A stretch of 64,000 nt of DNA, from NCBI GenBank assembly GCA_052174115.1, contig JBQMRX010000001.1, positions 930,001-994,000 of the forward strand. The letters run 5' to 3'. Both the position numbers and the translations under genes were made by a program. Under the pieces are notes generated by a model that was not told the origin of the DNA, made no database searches, and was given only the letters and a program-made list of their open reading frames with translations. Position 1 is the first letter of the stretch. Each line of letters begins with the position of its first letter. This DNA is from Arsenophonus sp052174115 (lineage in GTDB: Bacteria > Pseudomonadota > Gammaproteobacteria > Enterobacterales > Enterobacteriaceae). Shown here piece by piece: positions 39,415 through 49,317 of the stretch.

Positions 39415-40890
39415 ATGACAATTAAGAAAGCTGTTCAGGCGTGTAATTTAATTATTTTCGGAGCAAAAGGAGATTTAGCAAGCCGAAAATTATTGCCTTC
39501 CCTCTATCAATTAGAAAAAACAGGCTATATCCATCCAGATACCCGTATTATAGGAATTGGAAGAGCTAAATGGAATTCAACTACTTATATAAAAGAAGTT
39601 AAAGAAACATTAGATATTTTTTTAAATGAAAAAATTGAACCTGGTTTATGGCAAAAATTAAGTATGCGCCTTGATTTTTTTAATTTAGAAGTTCATGATT
39701 TAAATAAATTTATCTCATTAGCAAAGTATCTTCAGAGATACAATAAACTATCTATATATTATTTTGCTATGCCTCCAACAACATTTAGTACTGTTTGTTA
39801 TGGTTTAGCTTATGCTGGTCTTAATAAAAAACCGAATAGAGTGGTCATAGAAAAACCATTAGGAAATGATCTTCTTTCTTCACAGATAATAAACAATCAA
39901 ATTGCTAAATATTTTAAAGAGAGTCAAATTTATCGTATTGATCATTATTTAGGTAAAGAAACAGTTCTTAATTTATTAGCATTACGTTTTGCTAATTCTT
40001 TATTTATTAATAATTGGGATTATCGAGCGATTGATCACATACAAATTACGGTTGCTGAAGAAGTTGGTATTGAAGGACGTTGGAATTATTTTGATGGGAC
40101 TGGACAAATGCGTGATATGGTTCAAAATCATTTATTACAAATTTTGACTATGATTGCTATGTCACCACCTGCAAATTTAACTGCAGATTGCATACGAGAT
40201 GAAAAGGTTAAAGTATTATGTTCATTACGTCGTATTGATCATAATAATGTACGTGAAAGAACTGTACGAGGTCAATATACATCAGGTTCTATTCAAGGAA
40301 AAGAAGTGGTAGGTTATCTTTCAGAGGAAGGAGCAAATAAATTAAGTAAAACAGAAACTTTTGTAGCAATTCGAGTTGATATTGATGACTGGCGTTGGGC
40401 TGGTGTACCATTTTATTTAAGAACAGGAAAACGTTTATTATCAAAATGTTCTGAAGTTGTTATTTATTTTAAAAAGCCAGCATTAAATATTTTTTCTGAT
40501 TCTTATCAAAATTTAACGCAAAATAAATTAACTATTCGATTACAACCTGATGAAGGAATTGATATTAAAATTTTAAATAAAACACCAGGCCTTGAACATA
40601 AACATTATTTACAAACAACAAAATTAGATCTAAGTTTTTTTAAAACATTTAATAAAATTCATTTGGCTGATGCATATGAACGTTTATTGCTAGAAGTTAT
40701 GCGTGGTATTCAGGCATTATTTGTCCGACGAGATGAAGTTGAAGAGGCTTGGAAATGGGTGGACTCTATTATGGATGCATGGGCAATAGATAATGAATTA
40801 CCTAAATTATATCAAGCAGGTACTTGTGGACCTATTGCTTCTGATTTAATGATCAGAAAAGATGGTCGTTCATGGAACGAATTCGAATGA
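39415..40890 (+). CDS. zwf: Glucose-6-phosphate 1-dehydrogenase
   Basis: It oxidises glucose 6-phosphate to 6-phosphogluconolactone with NADP, feeding NADPH and pentoses. At 491 residues it has the same length as E. coli Zwf. NADP-binding LIIFGAKGDLASRKLLP at the start, the active-site RIDHYLGKETV, VAEEVGIEGRW-YFDGTGQMRDMVQNH, and PFYLRTGKRL. A GAGA site precedes the ATG. edd and eda, which follow zwf in E. coli, are absent; only 420 bases separate it from mdtJ. Confidence 0.98.
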   Translation: MTIKKAVQACNLIIFGAKGDLASRKLLPSLYQLEKTGYIHPDTRIIGIGRAKWNSTTYIKEVKETLDIFLNEKIEPGLWQKLSMRLDFFNLEVHDLNKFISLAKYLQRYNKLSIYYFAMPPTTFSTVCYGLAYAGLNKKPNRVVIEKPLGNDLLSSQIINNQIAKYFKESQIYRIDHYLGKETVLNLLALRFANSLFINNWDYRAIDHIQITVAEEVGIEGRWNYFDGTGQMRDMVQNHLLQILTMIAMSPPANLTADCIRDEKVKVLCSLRRIDHNNVRERTVRGQYTSGSIQGKEVVGYLSEEGANKLSKTETFVAIRVDIDDWRWAGVPFYLRTGKRLLSKCSEVVIYFKKPALNIFSDSYQNLTQNKLTIRLQPDEGIDIKILNKTPGLEHKHYLQTTKLDLSFFKTFNKIHLADAYERLLLEVMRGIQALFVRRDEVEEAWKWVDSIMDAWAIDNELPKLYQAGTCGPIASDLMIRKDGRSWNEFE

Positions 40891-41088
40891 TTTTATTTAT
40901 ATTATTATAGAAATAATTTAATGTTTATTAATCTTTTTGGTAGTAATATTTTATATATTAACTAAAATTTATTATAAATATTTGAGTAATTAAAATTTTT
41001 ATGATAGAATTATTTTTGTTTTTATTCTATCAATATTAGGATTGATAGTATCATCTAGATTTGTTATTTGATCTATAAATAAAATATC

Positions 41089-41166
41089 ATGTCTAGCGTT
41101 AAAAATCTTAAAAAAATCAACGAAATAATTATAATCTTTTTATTAAAATATCTTTTATCCCTATAA
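41089..41166 (+). CDS. Candidate leader peptide ORF (mdtU-like)
   Basis: A 25-codon ORF, MSSVKNLKKINEIIII followed by FLLKYLLSL, ends at TAA 41164-41166, 145 bases before mdtJ. It is hydrophobic at its end. I cannot see a good ribosome site in front of the ATG. E. coli mdtJI is reported to be preceded by a small ORF (mdtU) whose translation affects mdtJI expression with spermidine. I do not claim sequence identity to MdtU; the call rests on position, on the coupled hairpin, and on composition. Confidence 0.35.
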   Translation: MSSVKNLKKINEIIIIFLLKYLLSL

Positions 41167-41188
41167 AACATCATTGGTGTGATGTTTT
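41165..41188 (+). terminator. Hairpin overlapping the upstream ORF stop
   Basis: AAAACATCA (41165-41173) pairs exactly with TGATGTTTT (41180-41188) around TTGGTG. The descending arm ends in four T, like an intrinsic terminator or attenuator. A ribosome ending at the leader ORF stop would cover its left arm. Confidence 0.5.
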
Positions 41189-41311
41189 GTATGGATTCTT
41201 GTTGCTAATATGTTTATCGATAATTTTGTCTTTAATTTAAATCATCATTAGTTATTACTAATTTATGTATTTATTCATTACTTTGATGATTAGTAATAAT
41301 AGGAAAATATA

Positions 41312-41659
41312 ATGATTTATTGGATATTTTTAGTATTAGCAATTATTACAGAGGTTATTGGTACTTTATCAATGAAATATTTCAGTATCAGTGGTGATAT
41401 AATTGGTTTATTTGTAATGTACCTTATGATTACTTCATCATATATATTATTAGCAATAGCAATGAAAAAAGTTGCTCTTGGAGTAGCTTATGCTATTTGG
41501 GAAGGTATTGGTGTAATTTTTATAACAGTATTTAGTATTTTACTATTTAATGAATCATTATCGTTAATAAAAATTATTGGAATAATATTACTTATTATTG
41601 GCATATCATTAATAAAATCAGGTGCTAAAAAAAATAGCACATTATATGTAATAAAATAA
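41312..41659 (+). CDS. mdtJ: Spermidine export protein MdtJ (SMR family)
   Basis: This small multidrug-resistance-type inner-membrane protein forms a heterodimer with MdtI that exports spermidine. The 115 residues form four hydrophobic helices. The conserved glutamate is in AIITEVIGTLSMKY (about residue 14), and VALGVAYAIWEGIG is the SMR signature; the tail LIKSGAKK fits MdtJ. AGGA precedes the ATG. It is the first gene of the mdtJI pair. Confidence 0.95.
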   Translation: MIYWIFLVLAIITEVIGTLSMKYFSISGDIIGLFVMYLMITSSYILLAIAMKKVALGVAYAIWEGIGVIFITVFSILLFNESLSLIKIIGIILLIIGISLIKSGAKKNSTLYVIK

Positions 41660-41704
41660 TTAAATAATTTTGCTAAAAGTTAAAAATTATTAAGGAAGCA
41701 TAAT

Positions 41705-42037
41705 ATGTTACAAGAATATCAATGGTGGCATAGTACTTTTTTGTTTCTTGCTGTTATTTTAGAAATCTTAGCTAATATTTTTTTAAAGTTATCAAATGGA
41801 TTTAAACAATTATGGATTGGTATGTTATCTTTAATTATTGTTTTAGGTGCTTTTAGTGCGTTAACTATAGCAATAAATGGTATTGAACTTTCTGTTGCTT
41901 ATGCACTTTGGGGTGGGATTGGTGTTATAGTAACTGTTTTTGCTGGTTGGATTTTATTTAATCAGCGACTAAATTATAAAGGCTGGAGCGGTATTATTTT
42001 ATTGATTATTGGTATTATTTTTATTAAATTATCATAA
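41705..42037 (+). CDS. mdtI: Spermidine export protein MdtI (SMR family)
   Basis: Partner of MdtJ, 110 residues (109 in E. coli), with four helices. The membrane glutamate is in AVILEILANIFLKLSNGF, and the signature is ELSVAYALWGGIG, followed by AGWILFNQRLNYKGW. It lies 45 bases after mdtJ behind AAGGAAG, so the two are almost certainly cotranscribed. No other transporter pair in the window has been kept in this way. Confidence 0.95.
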   Translation: MLQEYQWWHSTFLFLAVILEILANIFLKLSNGFKQLWIGMLSLIIVLGAFSALTIAINGIELSVAYALWGGIGVIVTVFAGWILFNQRLNYKGWSGIILLIIGIIFIKLS

Positions 42038-43474
42038 TTATATCTTATTTATTAAAATAGAACATTAATTATTAAAAGTTAATCAGTAAAATAAAATATT
42101 TACTTTATCATTATTTAAATATTATTATTTTTAATAAAATTCTTAAATTAATGAAATATTTATATCTATTAATAATAAATATGAAAACTTCATATTAAAT
42201 ACTCTCAAAAAATAAAGATTATTTATACTTTATTTAACTTAATAAGTTATCCGATTATTTGTTTATATTTAACATTTATTAAATATAAAATTTCTTTTGT
42301 ATTTATTTCATTGGTTATTAAGTAAAAATTTTATTAAATAAACTGACCAATTTAATTGATGTTATTTTATTAATAAAAATCTTAAATAAAAATAATATCA
42401 ATATTAATATTTTAATATATTAATATTGATTAAATGATAGAGATATTTGTTTGTTTTTTATAAACATTCTAAAATTTATGATTTTTTATTTTAAATAATT
42501 ATCGTAGATTAATATTTGTAGATGAATAAATTAAATAATTTGTTTTATTCGCCAGAATAATTATAATAAAATAAGATATTTTTTTAAATTTCAAATTATT
42601 CTCACTAGTTATTTTATATCATTAATAATAATATCAATTTAGTTTATTAAATAAAAATTCGTAATCAAACTTTATATAATTATTAAAATTTAATATAATA
42701 ATTATCAATTGTAAATTTTTATAAAATGAAAATAAATTAAAATAAAAAATAATTTAACCACTAAAATTAACTAATCAATAATAAGATAAATTAATTTAAC
42801 TATGAACAAAAATATTATTTTTTGCATAGTATTACTTACAAGTATTAATTAAGCTCACTTTTATTAGTGTTATTTTATATAGATTATTCAAATTAATATT
42901 TAAGATTAATATTGTCACTTTATTATTATTTAAACTTAGTTTTTTAATTTAAAAATAAATTAATAAAATATAATTGTCATTTAACTTATACTAAAAAATA
43001 ATACATTATTGATAATAATGATTAAATTATTAAAAGATATTAATTTTAAAAATGATAATTTATATAATTATTGAGAGATTATTTTTATATTATTAAATTT
43101 GTAACTATTATATATATAAGAAAAATAATTAGTTACATGATAGTAATTTTTTATTATATTTAATTATTTCTTGTCAAGAACGTAATTTAAATTAAAAAAA
43201 AATTATTTAGTTAATTTTTGATATTAATAAATATAAATTTATTAATTTTTGACAAATAATTGATATTTAAATTTTTAATAAAGTTTTTGAAAAATTTGTT
43301 ATTTTTGTATAAAAATATAGTTTGTATATAAAAATTGATTTTTACAAAAATATAAATCAAATAATTATATTAAATAGTGATAAAAAATAAAGATTTTTAT
43401 CTTGATATTATTTATTCAAAAATATTTTTAATATTAGTAATTATCAAGAATAAATAATAGTTAAGGTATAAAAT
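42038..43474. other. AT-rich desert between mdtI and tsaB
   Basis: About 1.4 kb with no readable gene. An inverted repeat at 42397-42430 has 14-bp exact arms and a 6-base spacer, with one G-C pair. Its meaning is unknown. Confidence 0.5.
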
Positions 43475-44170
43475 ATGATAAATAATATATTAGCAATTGA
43501 TACAGCAACTGAAGCGTGTTCTGTTGCTCTATGGTGTAATGGTGAAATTTTTAATCAATTTGCAGTTTCGCCTCGTGAGCATACTAAAAAAATATTACCG
43601 ATGGTAAGACAATGTCTTATTGAAGCAAATTTAAATTTACAACATATTGATGTTTTAGTTTTTGGGCACGGGCCAGGTAGTTTTACTGGTGTTCGTATTG
43701 CAGTCGGCATTGCTCAAGGATTAGCATTTGGAGCTAATTTACCGATGATAGGTATTTCTTCTTTATTGACTATAGCTCAAGGAGCTTTTCGTCAATCAGG
43801 AGCAAAAAAAGTATTAGTAACTATAGATGCAAGAATGGGAGAAATTTATTCTGCTTGTTATGAACTCAAAGTAGATGGTTATTGGAAAGGTGAGGAAACT
43901 GAAGCATTATTAAAACCAGAAAAATTTTTAGTTACAATAAATAACTTAAGTGATCAATGGACAATTGCTGGAACTGGTTGGTCAGTTTATCCTATATTAA
44001 AAATGACAAATTTAAATTTATTGGAAAGTAATGTTTGTTTACCTGATGCTAAAGATATGTTAATTCTAGCTTTAAAAAAATTAAAAAAATATAAAACAAT
44101 TAATTCTGAAGAAGCTCAACCAATTTATTTACGTAATAAATTTAATTTAAAAAAAATATCAAATCATTGA
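43475..44170 (+). CDS. tsaB: tRNA threonylcarbamoyladenosine biosynthesis protein TsaB
   Basis: TsaB (YeaZ) assembles with TsaD and TsaE to install t6A37 in tRNAs that read ANN codons. The 231 residues equal the E. coli length. The N-terminal ASKHA fold is seen in ILAIDTATEACSVALW, then HGPGSFTGVRIAVGIAQGLAFG and VTIDARMGEIYSACY. AAGGT precedes the ATG. A 44-base perfect palindrome follows the stop by about 60 bases. Confidence 0.95.
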   Translation: MINNILAIDTATEACSVALWCNGEIFNQFAVSPREHTKKILPMVRQCLIEANLNLQHIDVLVFGHGPGSFTGVRIAVGIAQGLAFGANLPMIGISSLLTIAQGAFRQSGAKKVLVTIDARMGEIYSACYELKVDGYWKGEETEALLKPEKFLVTINNLSDQWTIAGTGWSVYPILKMTNLNLLESNVCLPDAKDMLILALKKLKKYKTINSEEAQPIYLRNKFNLKKISNH

Positions 44171-44231
44171 TATTTTTTAAAATTATTATAACTTTTTTAA
44201 AGTATAATTTATTACTATAAGATATACAAGT

Positions 44232-44275
44232 ATGTTATGATTAAAAATATATTAATATATTTTTAATCATAACAT
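44232..44275 (+). terminator. 44-bp perfect palindrome after tsaB
   Basis: All 22 base pairs from 44232 to 44275 are complementary with no spacer, including two G-C pairs per arm. It lies 61 bases after the tsaB stop and could fold into a bidirectional terminator or a cruciform. The descending arm contains TTTTT. Confidence 0.5.
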
Positions 44276-45516
44276 TAAATTATTTTTAAATTTAATTTTA
44301 TAATAAGATATAATTGATTTTTTTATATTACTTTATAAATATTAAAATATTTAATTAACTTTTAATATTAATATAAATTAAGTAAATATTAAATTATATG
44401 TATAATTTAATATATAATTATTTATTATATTAATAATATATAATAGTTATTATTTAATTTGTTTATAGAATTAAAAATGTAATATAAATGTTTTATAATT
44501 TTATTATTCATATAAACTATTTTATATTTTAACTAATAATAAAAAATAAAATACAACATTAAATTTTAACATTAAAAATACTAAAATAATTTTATTATAA
44601 TTATTAATGTTATTAAATATTATTTAATTACTATTTTAAATGCTTACTAAAAAAATTAATAAGATTTTAATACAATAATTCATTATATACTTTAATATGT
44701 AATGTGAAATTATTTATTGTATCTTATGAAGTATAAGATTTAATCTTATTTCACTTTCTGTATATACTTGTAAATTCAGTATTAATTTTATCTTTTTTAA
44801 ATGAATTTACTAAACAAATTTTTTAAATCATTATTAATCTTACATTAAATAATAAAATAAAATATGATATATTATAATGTAATATAATTTATTTTTTGAT
44901 AATATCTAAATTTTTTTAGATCTTTCTATTATTTATTTTTAATATTTAATTATAGTATTGATGGTAGTGATTATATTTTTAAAGAAAAAATTTTATATAA
45001 AAATATCGTAACAATTTTTAAGATTACTTATAAATAATAAAAATCACATCAATAAAAATAATTATCAATATTTTAAAATAGTTAATTTTTTAGATTTATC
45101 AATAATTATATTTAAATTTATATATAATTTATTGAAAAATAATTAAATTACGCAAAATTTTTTTTAAATTAGTAATTATTTATTATAATATATTTTTATT
45201 ATTAAATCATAAAAATAGATAAATTAAGTTAATATTACTTTAATTACAACAAAAAATTTTTTTGTTTATATAATTTAATATTTCAGTATAATTAAATATT
45301 TAGTAATATATTTTTAATGATTTTGTTTAGTTTATTTATATATATTTAAATAAAAAGTATTATTTAGAATAAAAATAGAAAAGTAATTTGATCAATGATA
45401 TAATGCAATTTATTTTTTTATTTTGATAAGTTTTCTATTGTTTTAATAAAAATATTAAATATATTTAAAATAAATTATTTATTTTGTTTTTAAAAAATTT
45501 TATGGATTTATTATTT
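44276..45516. other. AT-rich desert between tsaB and fabI
   Basis: About 1.2 kb with no readable protein remains. The fabI frame is open back to a TTG at 45484, but that extension is not homologous to FabI. Confidence 0.5.
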
Positions 45517-46311
45517 ATGGGATTCATGAGTGGTAAGCGTATTTTAATAACTGGTTTAGCTAGTAAGTTATCTATTGCTTATGGTATTGCTAAAGTAATG
45601 TATCAACAAGGTGCAGAATTAGCTTTTAGTTATCAATCTGATAAGCTGAAATTTCGTGTAGAAAAAATAGCAAATAGTTTTAATTCTAATCTTATTTTTC
45701 CATGTAATGTTGCTTCTGATGAAAGTATTATTATGTTATTTAGTTATTTAAAAAAAATATGGCCAAAATTTGATGGTTTTGTTCATTCAATTGCTTATGC
45801 TCCAACTGATCAACTTAATGGTGATTATGTTGATACAGTTACTCGTGAAGGATATAGAATTGCTCATGATATTAGTTCATATAGTTTTGTTGCTTTAGCA
45901 AAAAATTGTAGAAGTATGTTAAATCATAATTCTGCATTACTTACTTTAAGCTATTTAGGTGCTGAACGTGTTATCCCCAATTATAATGTTATGGGATTAG
46001 CAAAAGCATCCCTTGAAGCAAATATTCGTTATATGGCTAATGCAATGGGACCTGAAACAATTCGAGTTAATGGTATTTCAGCTGGTCCAATTCGTACTTT
46101 GGCATCATCAGGTATTAAAGCTTTTCGTAAAATGCAATCGCATTGTGAATCAATAACCCCAATTCGTCGCACGATAACAACTGAAGATATTGGTAAATGT
46201 GCAGCTTTTCTTTGTTCTGATTTATCGACAGCTGTGACGGGTGAAATTTTACATGTTGATGGTGGATTTAATATTACCACTATGAATGAGCTAGAATTAA
46301 AAATATTATAG
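45517..46311 (+). CDS. fabI: Enoyl-[acyl-carrier-protein] reductase (NADH)
   Basis: It catalyses the last reduction step of each fatty-acid elongation cycle. About 264 residues from ATG 45517 (262 in E. coli). The start MGFMSGKRILITGLASKLSIAYGIA aligns with E. coli; catalytic Tyr and Lys lie in LSYLGAERVIPNYNVMGLAKASLEANIRYMA, and the tail HVDGGFNI--MNELELK matches. The gene is isolated, and its retention shows that fatty acids are made internally. Confidence 0.97.
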   Translation: MGFMSGKRILITGLASKLSIAYGIAKVMYQQGAELAFSYQSDKLKFRVEKIANSFNSNLIFPCNVASDESIIMLFSYLKKIWPKFDGFVHSIAYAPTDQLNGDYVDTVTREGYRIAHDISSYSFVALAKNCRSMLNHNSALLTLSYLGAERVIPNYNVMGLAKASLEANIRYMANAMGPETIRVNGISAGPIRTLASSGIKAFRKMQSHCESITPIRRTITTEDIGKCAAFLCSDLSTAVTGEILHVDGGFNITTMNELELKIL

Positions 46312-47280
46312 TGATGATTAATTCAAATATTTATATATAATTTATTTAATTTATTTTTAAGTTAAATGAATTAATAAAATTAATATTTAATAAATTCAAT
46401 TATATTAAGATTTTGATAATAAATATAAAATTTATCGTTATATTTGACGAAATGACTAAATAGTTATAATTTATATTTTTTATTATTTTTATTTTTATAT
46501 CATTTTAACTCTATTGATGATTTTTTTTAACACGATAACACATACTTTGATAAATTTTATTATATAATTAATAAAATTAATCTGATGATTAAATTTATTA
46601 ATTTTTGTAAGTTTTTTATTAAAAAATCAATAATTAATATATTATAATTATATTATTATTACTAATAATACTTTAAAATACAATATGATAATTAACAGAA
46701 TCTAATAATTTTAATGAAATTATTTAAAAATTTTTAATATAATTCTTGATTTATTAATAAATTAAATAATATTATATCATAATAAGTAAAATACATAATA
46801 TAAAAATTTATCAATATTTAGTTATATTAAAAATAAATTTTATTTAAAATATTTAATTAATAAATAAAAAATATAAAATTAAAAATTAATTGTTTTATTT
46901 ATTTAATTGTATTAGAATATTTTAATTTTTAAAATTTATCATTATATATAAAGATACACATTAAATATAAATAAAAATGATAATATTTATTTATTATATA
47001 TATTATATTTAATTAAAAATTAAATAACATTGAGCAGGTAGATATTAATTTCTTTTTGTTATATAAAACTTTAATATTACTAATTATATGATAAAATAAT
47101 ATATAATTTTAATTAAATTATATATTATTCATTTTATCTTTAATTATATTTTTATAAAATATAATTATTATTTAATAAATAATTTAAATATTATATCAAT
47201 AATTAAATTAATAAATATAATAAAATTAATTATTATGTTAGATATAATTTAATGATAATTGAATTTAGACTAAAATTTTA
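46312..47280. other. AT-rich desert between fabI and tyrS
   Basis: About 1 kb between convergent genes. Nothing readable; no convincing terminator stands out. Confidence 0.5.
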
Positions 47281-48555
47281 TTATTTCCAATAAATTAAAC
47301 AGTAATGTTTTTTACCACGCTTAATCAAAGAATAACGATCAAATAAACGATCTTTAGTAGTAAAAGTATATTCAGGGTTAATGCATTTATTATTATTAAT
47401 TGTTATTGCATTTGAACTAATCATTATTTTAGCTTGACCACGAGAAGGAACTAATTTTGCTTCAACTAATGCTTGCTTTAAATCTGCGCCTGAATTTAAT
47501 TTTATCATTGGCATACCATCTTGTGCTAATTGAGCAAAATCATTTCTTGTTAATAAAGAAATTTTATCGAAAAATAAACTTTTTGTAATTCGTTTTGCAG
47601 CTTTTAAACCTTCATCATTATGTACTAATTGTGTAATTTTTTCTGCTAATATATATTGCGATCTAGGTGTTTTATCACTATTTTGATTTTTTTGTTTTAA
47701 TGCGTTAATTTCATCAGTTGACATAAATGTAAAAAAATTAAGAAAACGATAAACATCGACATCTTCAACATTAATCCAAAATTGATAAAATTTATATGGA
47801 CTAGTTTTTTGTGGATCTAACCAAATTGTTTCTGTTTCCGTCTTACCGAATTTAATTCCATTAGATTTAGTAATCAGTGGTACGGTTATACCAAATACTT
47901 GTTTTTTATATAGACGACGAGTTAAATAAATACCTGAAGTAATATTACCCCATTGATCAGAACCACCTATCTGTAATTCAACATTATATTGATGGTAAAG
48001 ATTTGCAAAATCATAAGATTGAAGTAGATTATAACAGAACTCAGTAAAAGAGATACTTGCATTTTTATCATTAAAACGTTGTTTAATTATTTCTTTATTA
48101 ATCATTTGATTAACAGAAAAATGTTTTCCGATATCATGCAAAAAGGTTAAAATATTCATTTCTCCAAACCAATCATAATTATTAACTATTTTAGCACTAT
48201 TTTTACCACAATCAAAATCAAGAAATCTTAAAATTTGTTTGTAAATTTTTTTTACCCATTGTTTTACTATTTCACGAGTATGTAATTTTCGATTAGTAAC
48301 CTTAAAGGTTGGATCACCAATTAAACCTGTCATACCACCAATTAATATTATTGGTCGATGCCCCATTTGTTGGAAATGCTTTAAACATAGTAAAGGAACT
48401 AAATGTCCTAAATGTAGGCTATCAGCGGTTGGATCAAAGCCACAATAAATCGTTACCAATTCTTTTGATAATTTTTCTATTAATGCTTTTTCATCAGTTA
48501 ATTGAGCAATTAAACCCCTTTTTTTTAATTCTTTAATTAAGTTATTTTCAAACAT
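47281..48555 (-). CDS. tyrS: Tyrosyl-tRNA synthetase
   Basis: This class I synthetase charges tRNA-Tyr. Start MFENNLIKELKKRGL at 48555 aligns with E. coli; four codons upstream are also open. 424 residues, as in E. coli. HIGH is HLGH (about 48-51) in CGFDPTADSLHLGHLVPLL, the tyrosine pocket is in QIGGSDQWGNITSG, and KMSKS is KFGKT. The C-terminal S4-like domain ends LIKRGKKHYCLIYWK. pdxH lies 108 bases upstream, as in E. coli. Confidence 0.98.
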   Translation of the reverse strand: MFENNLIKELKKRGLIAQLTDEKALIEKLSKELVTIYCGFDPTADSLHLGHLVPLLCLKHFQQMGHRPIILIGGMTGLIGDPTFKVTNRKLHTREIVKQWVKKIYKQILRFLDFDCGKNSAKIVNNYDWFGEMNILTFLHDIGKHFSVNQMINKEIIKQRFNDKNASISFTEFCYNLLQSYDFANLYHQYNVELQIGGSDQWGNITSGIYLTRRLYKKQVFGITVPLITKSNGIKFGKTETETIWLDPQKTSPYKFYQFWINVEDVDVYRFLNFFTFMSTDEINALKQKNQNSDKTPRSQYILAEKITQLVHNDEGLKAAKRITKSLFFDKISLLTRNDFAQLAQDGMPMIKLNSGADLKQALVEAKLVPSRGQAKIMISSNAITINNNKCINPEYTFTTKDRLFDRYSLIKRGKKHYCLIYWK

Positions 48556-48663
48556 CAATAATTCCATTATTTTTTTGTTTCGTTGATTTTATGAAAAATA
48601 ATATTAATAAACATAATAAAATTAAATATTAGTTAAATAAGTTTTAATTAAAATATTTTTTGT

Positions 48664-49317
48664 TTAAGGTGCTAATCGATCAATTTTCCAATGATCATGT
48701 TCCCATTGATATAAAAAACGATCATGAAGTCGATTAGTACCACCTTGCCAAAATTCAACACTATTAAATTTAACTCGATAACCGCCCCAAAAACTAGGTA
48801 AAGGAATTTTAGTATTTTTAAATGTTTGTTTTAACGCAAAAAATTTATTTTCTAATATTTTTTTAGAAAAAATTTTTGACGATTGCTGTGAAGCTAGAGC
48901 AGCTATTTGACTATTTTTTGGTCGGCTATGAAAATATTTTATAACATCAAATCGAGATAGTTTTTTTGCCTCACCTAAAAAACAAACTTGACGCTCTAAT
49001 TGATGCCAAGGAAATAATAAACTAACCTTATTATTATTAGTAATATGTTGTGCTTTTCGACTGGATAAGTTTGTATAAAATATGAGTCCATTTTTATTAT
49101 AATGTTTGAGTAACACTATTCGCTGATAAGACTGTTTATTATTATCTACTGTTCCAATACACATAGCAGTTGGATCAGTTAATTTTGCTTCATAAGCTTG
49201 TTTTAACCAACGTTCAAATAAAATCAAAGGCTCGTTAGTTAAATTTTTATATCTTAAACCTCCTTTAGTATATTCTCGTCTTATTTTAATAAGTTTTAAT
49301 TGAATTTTTTTTATCAT
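48664..49317 (-). CDS. pdxH: Pyridoxine/pyridoxamine 5'-phosphate oxidase
   Basis: This FMN enzyme makes pyridoxal 5'-phosphate (vitamin B6). The 217 residues (218 in E. coli) include RREYTKGGLRYKNL, FERWLKQAYEAKLTDPTAM, RIVLLKHY, SSRKAQ, LLFPWHQLERQV, YFHSRPKNSQIAA, PLPSFWGGYRV and the signature WQGG--RLHDRF with the end WKIDRLAP. It lies upstream of tyrS on the same strand. Confidence 0.97.
   Translation of the reverse strand: MIKKIQLKLIKIRREYTKGGLRYKNLTNEPLILFERWLKQAYEAKLTDPTAMCIGTVDNNKQSYQRIVLLKHYNKNGLIFYTNLSSRKAQHITNNNKVSLLFPWHQLERQVCFLGEAKKLSRFDVIKYFHSRPKNSQIAALASQQSSKIFSKKILENKFFALKQTFKNTKIPLPSFWGGYRVKFNSVEFWQGGTNRLHDRFLYQWEHDHWKIDRLAP

Larger units (their letters stand above)
40891..41311. 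promoter_or_regulatory. Structured leader region upstream of mdtJI
   Basis: A 421-base interval richer in G and C than neighbouring deserts. It contains two mutually exclusive stems, 41002-41032 and 41027-41048, a short upstream ORF (41089-41166), and a hairpin that overlaps the stop of that ORF (41165-41188). A long untranslated leader with an upstream ORF is known for mdtJI in E. coli (mdtU). See findings. Confidence 0.45.

Noticed and set aside
45484..45516. N-terminal extension of FabI from a TTG codon.
   Set aside because: The 11 extra codons have no counterpart in FabI; the ATG at 45517 gives the expected MGF-SGKRIL start.
46029..46280. An 83-codon minus-strand frame.
   Set aside because: It lies wholly antisense to the conserved end of fabI.
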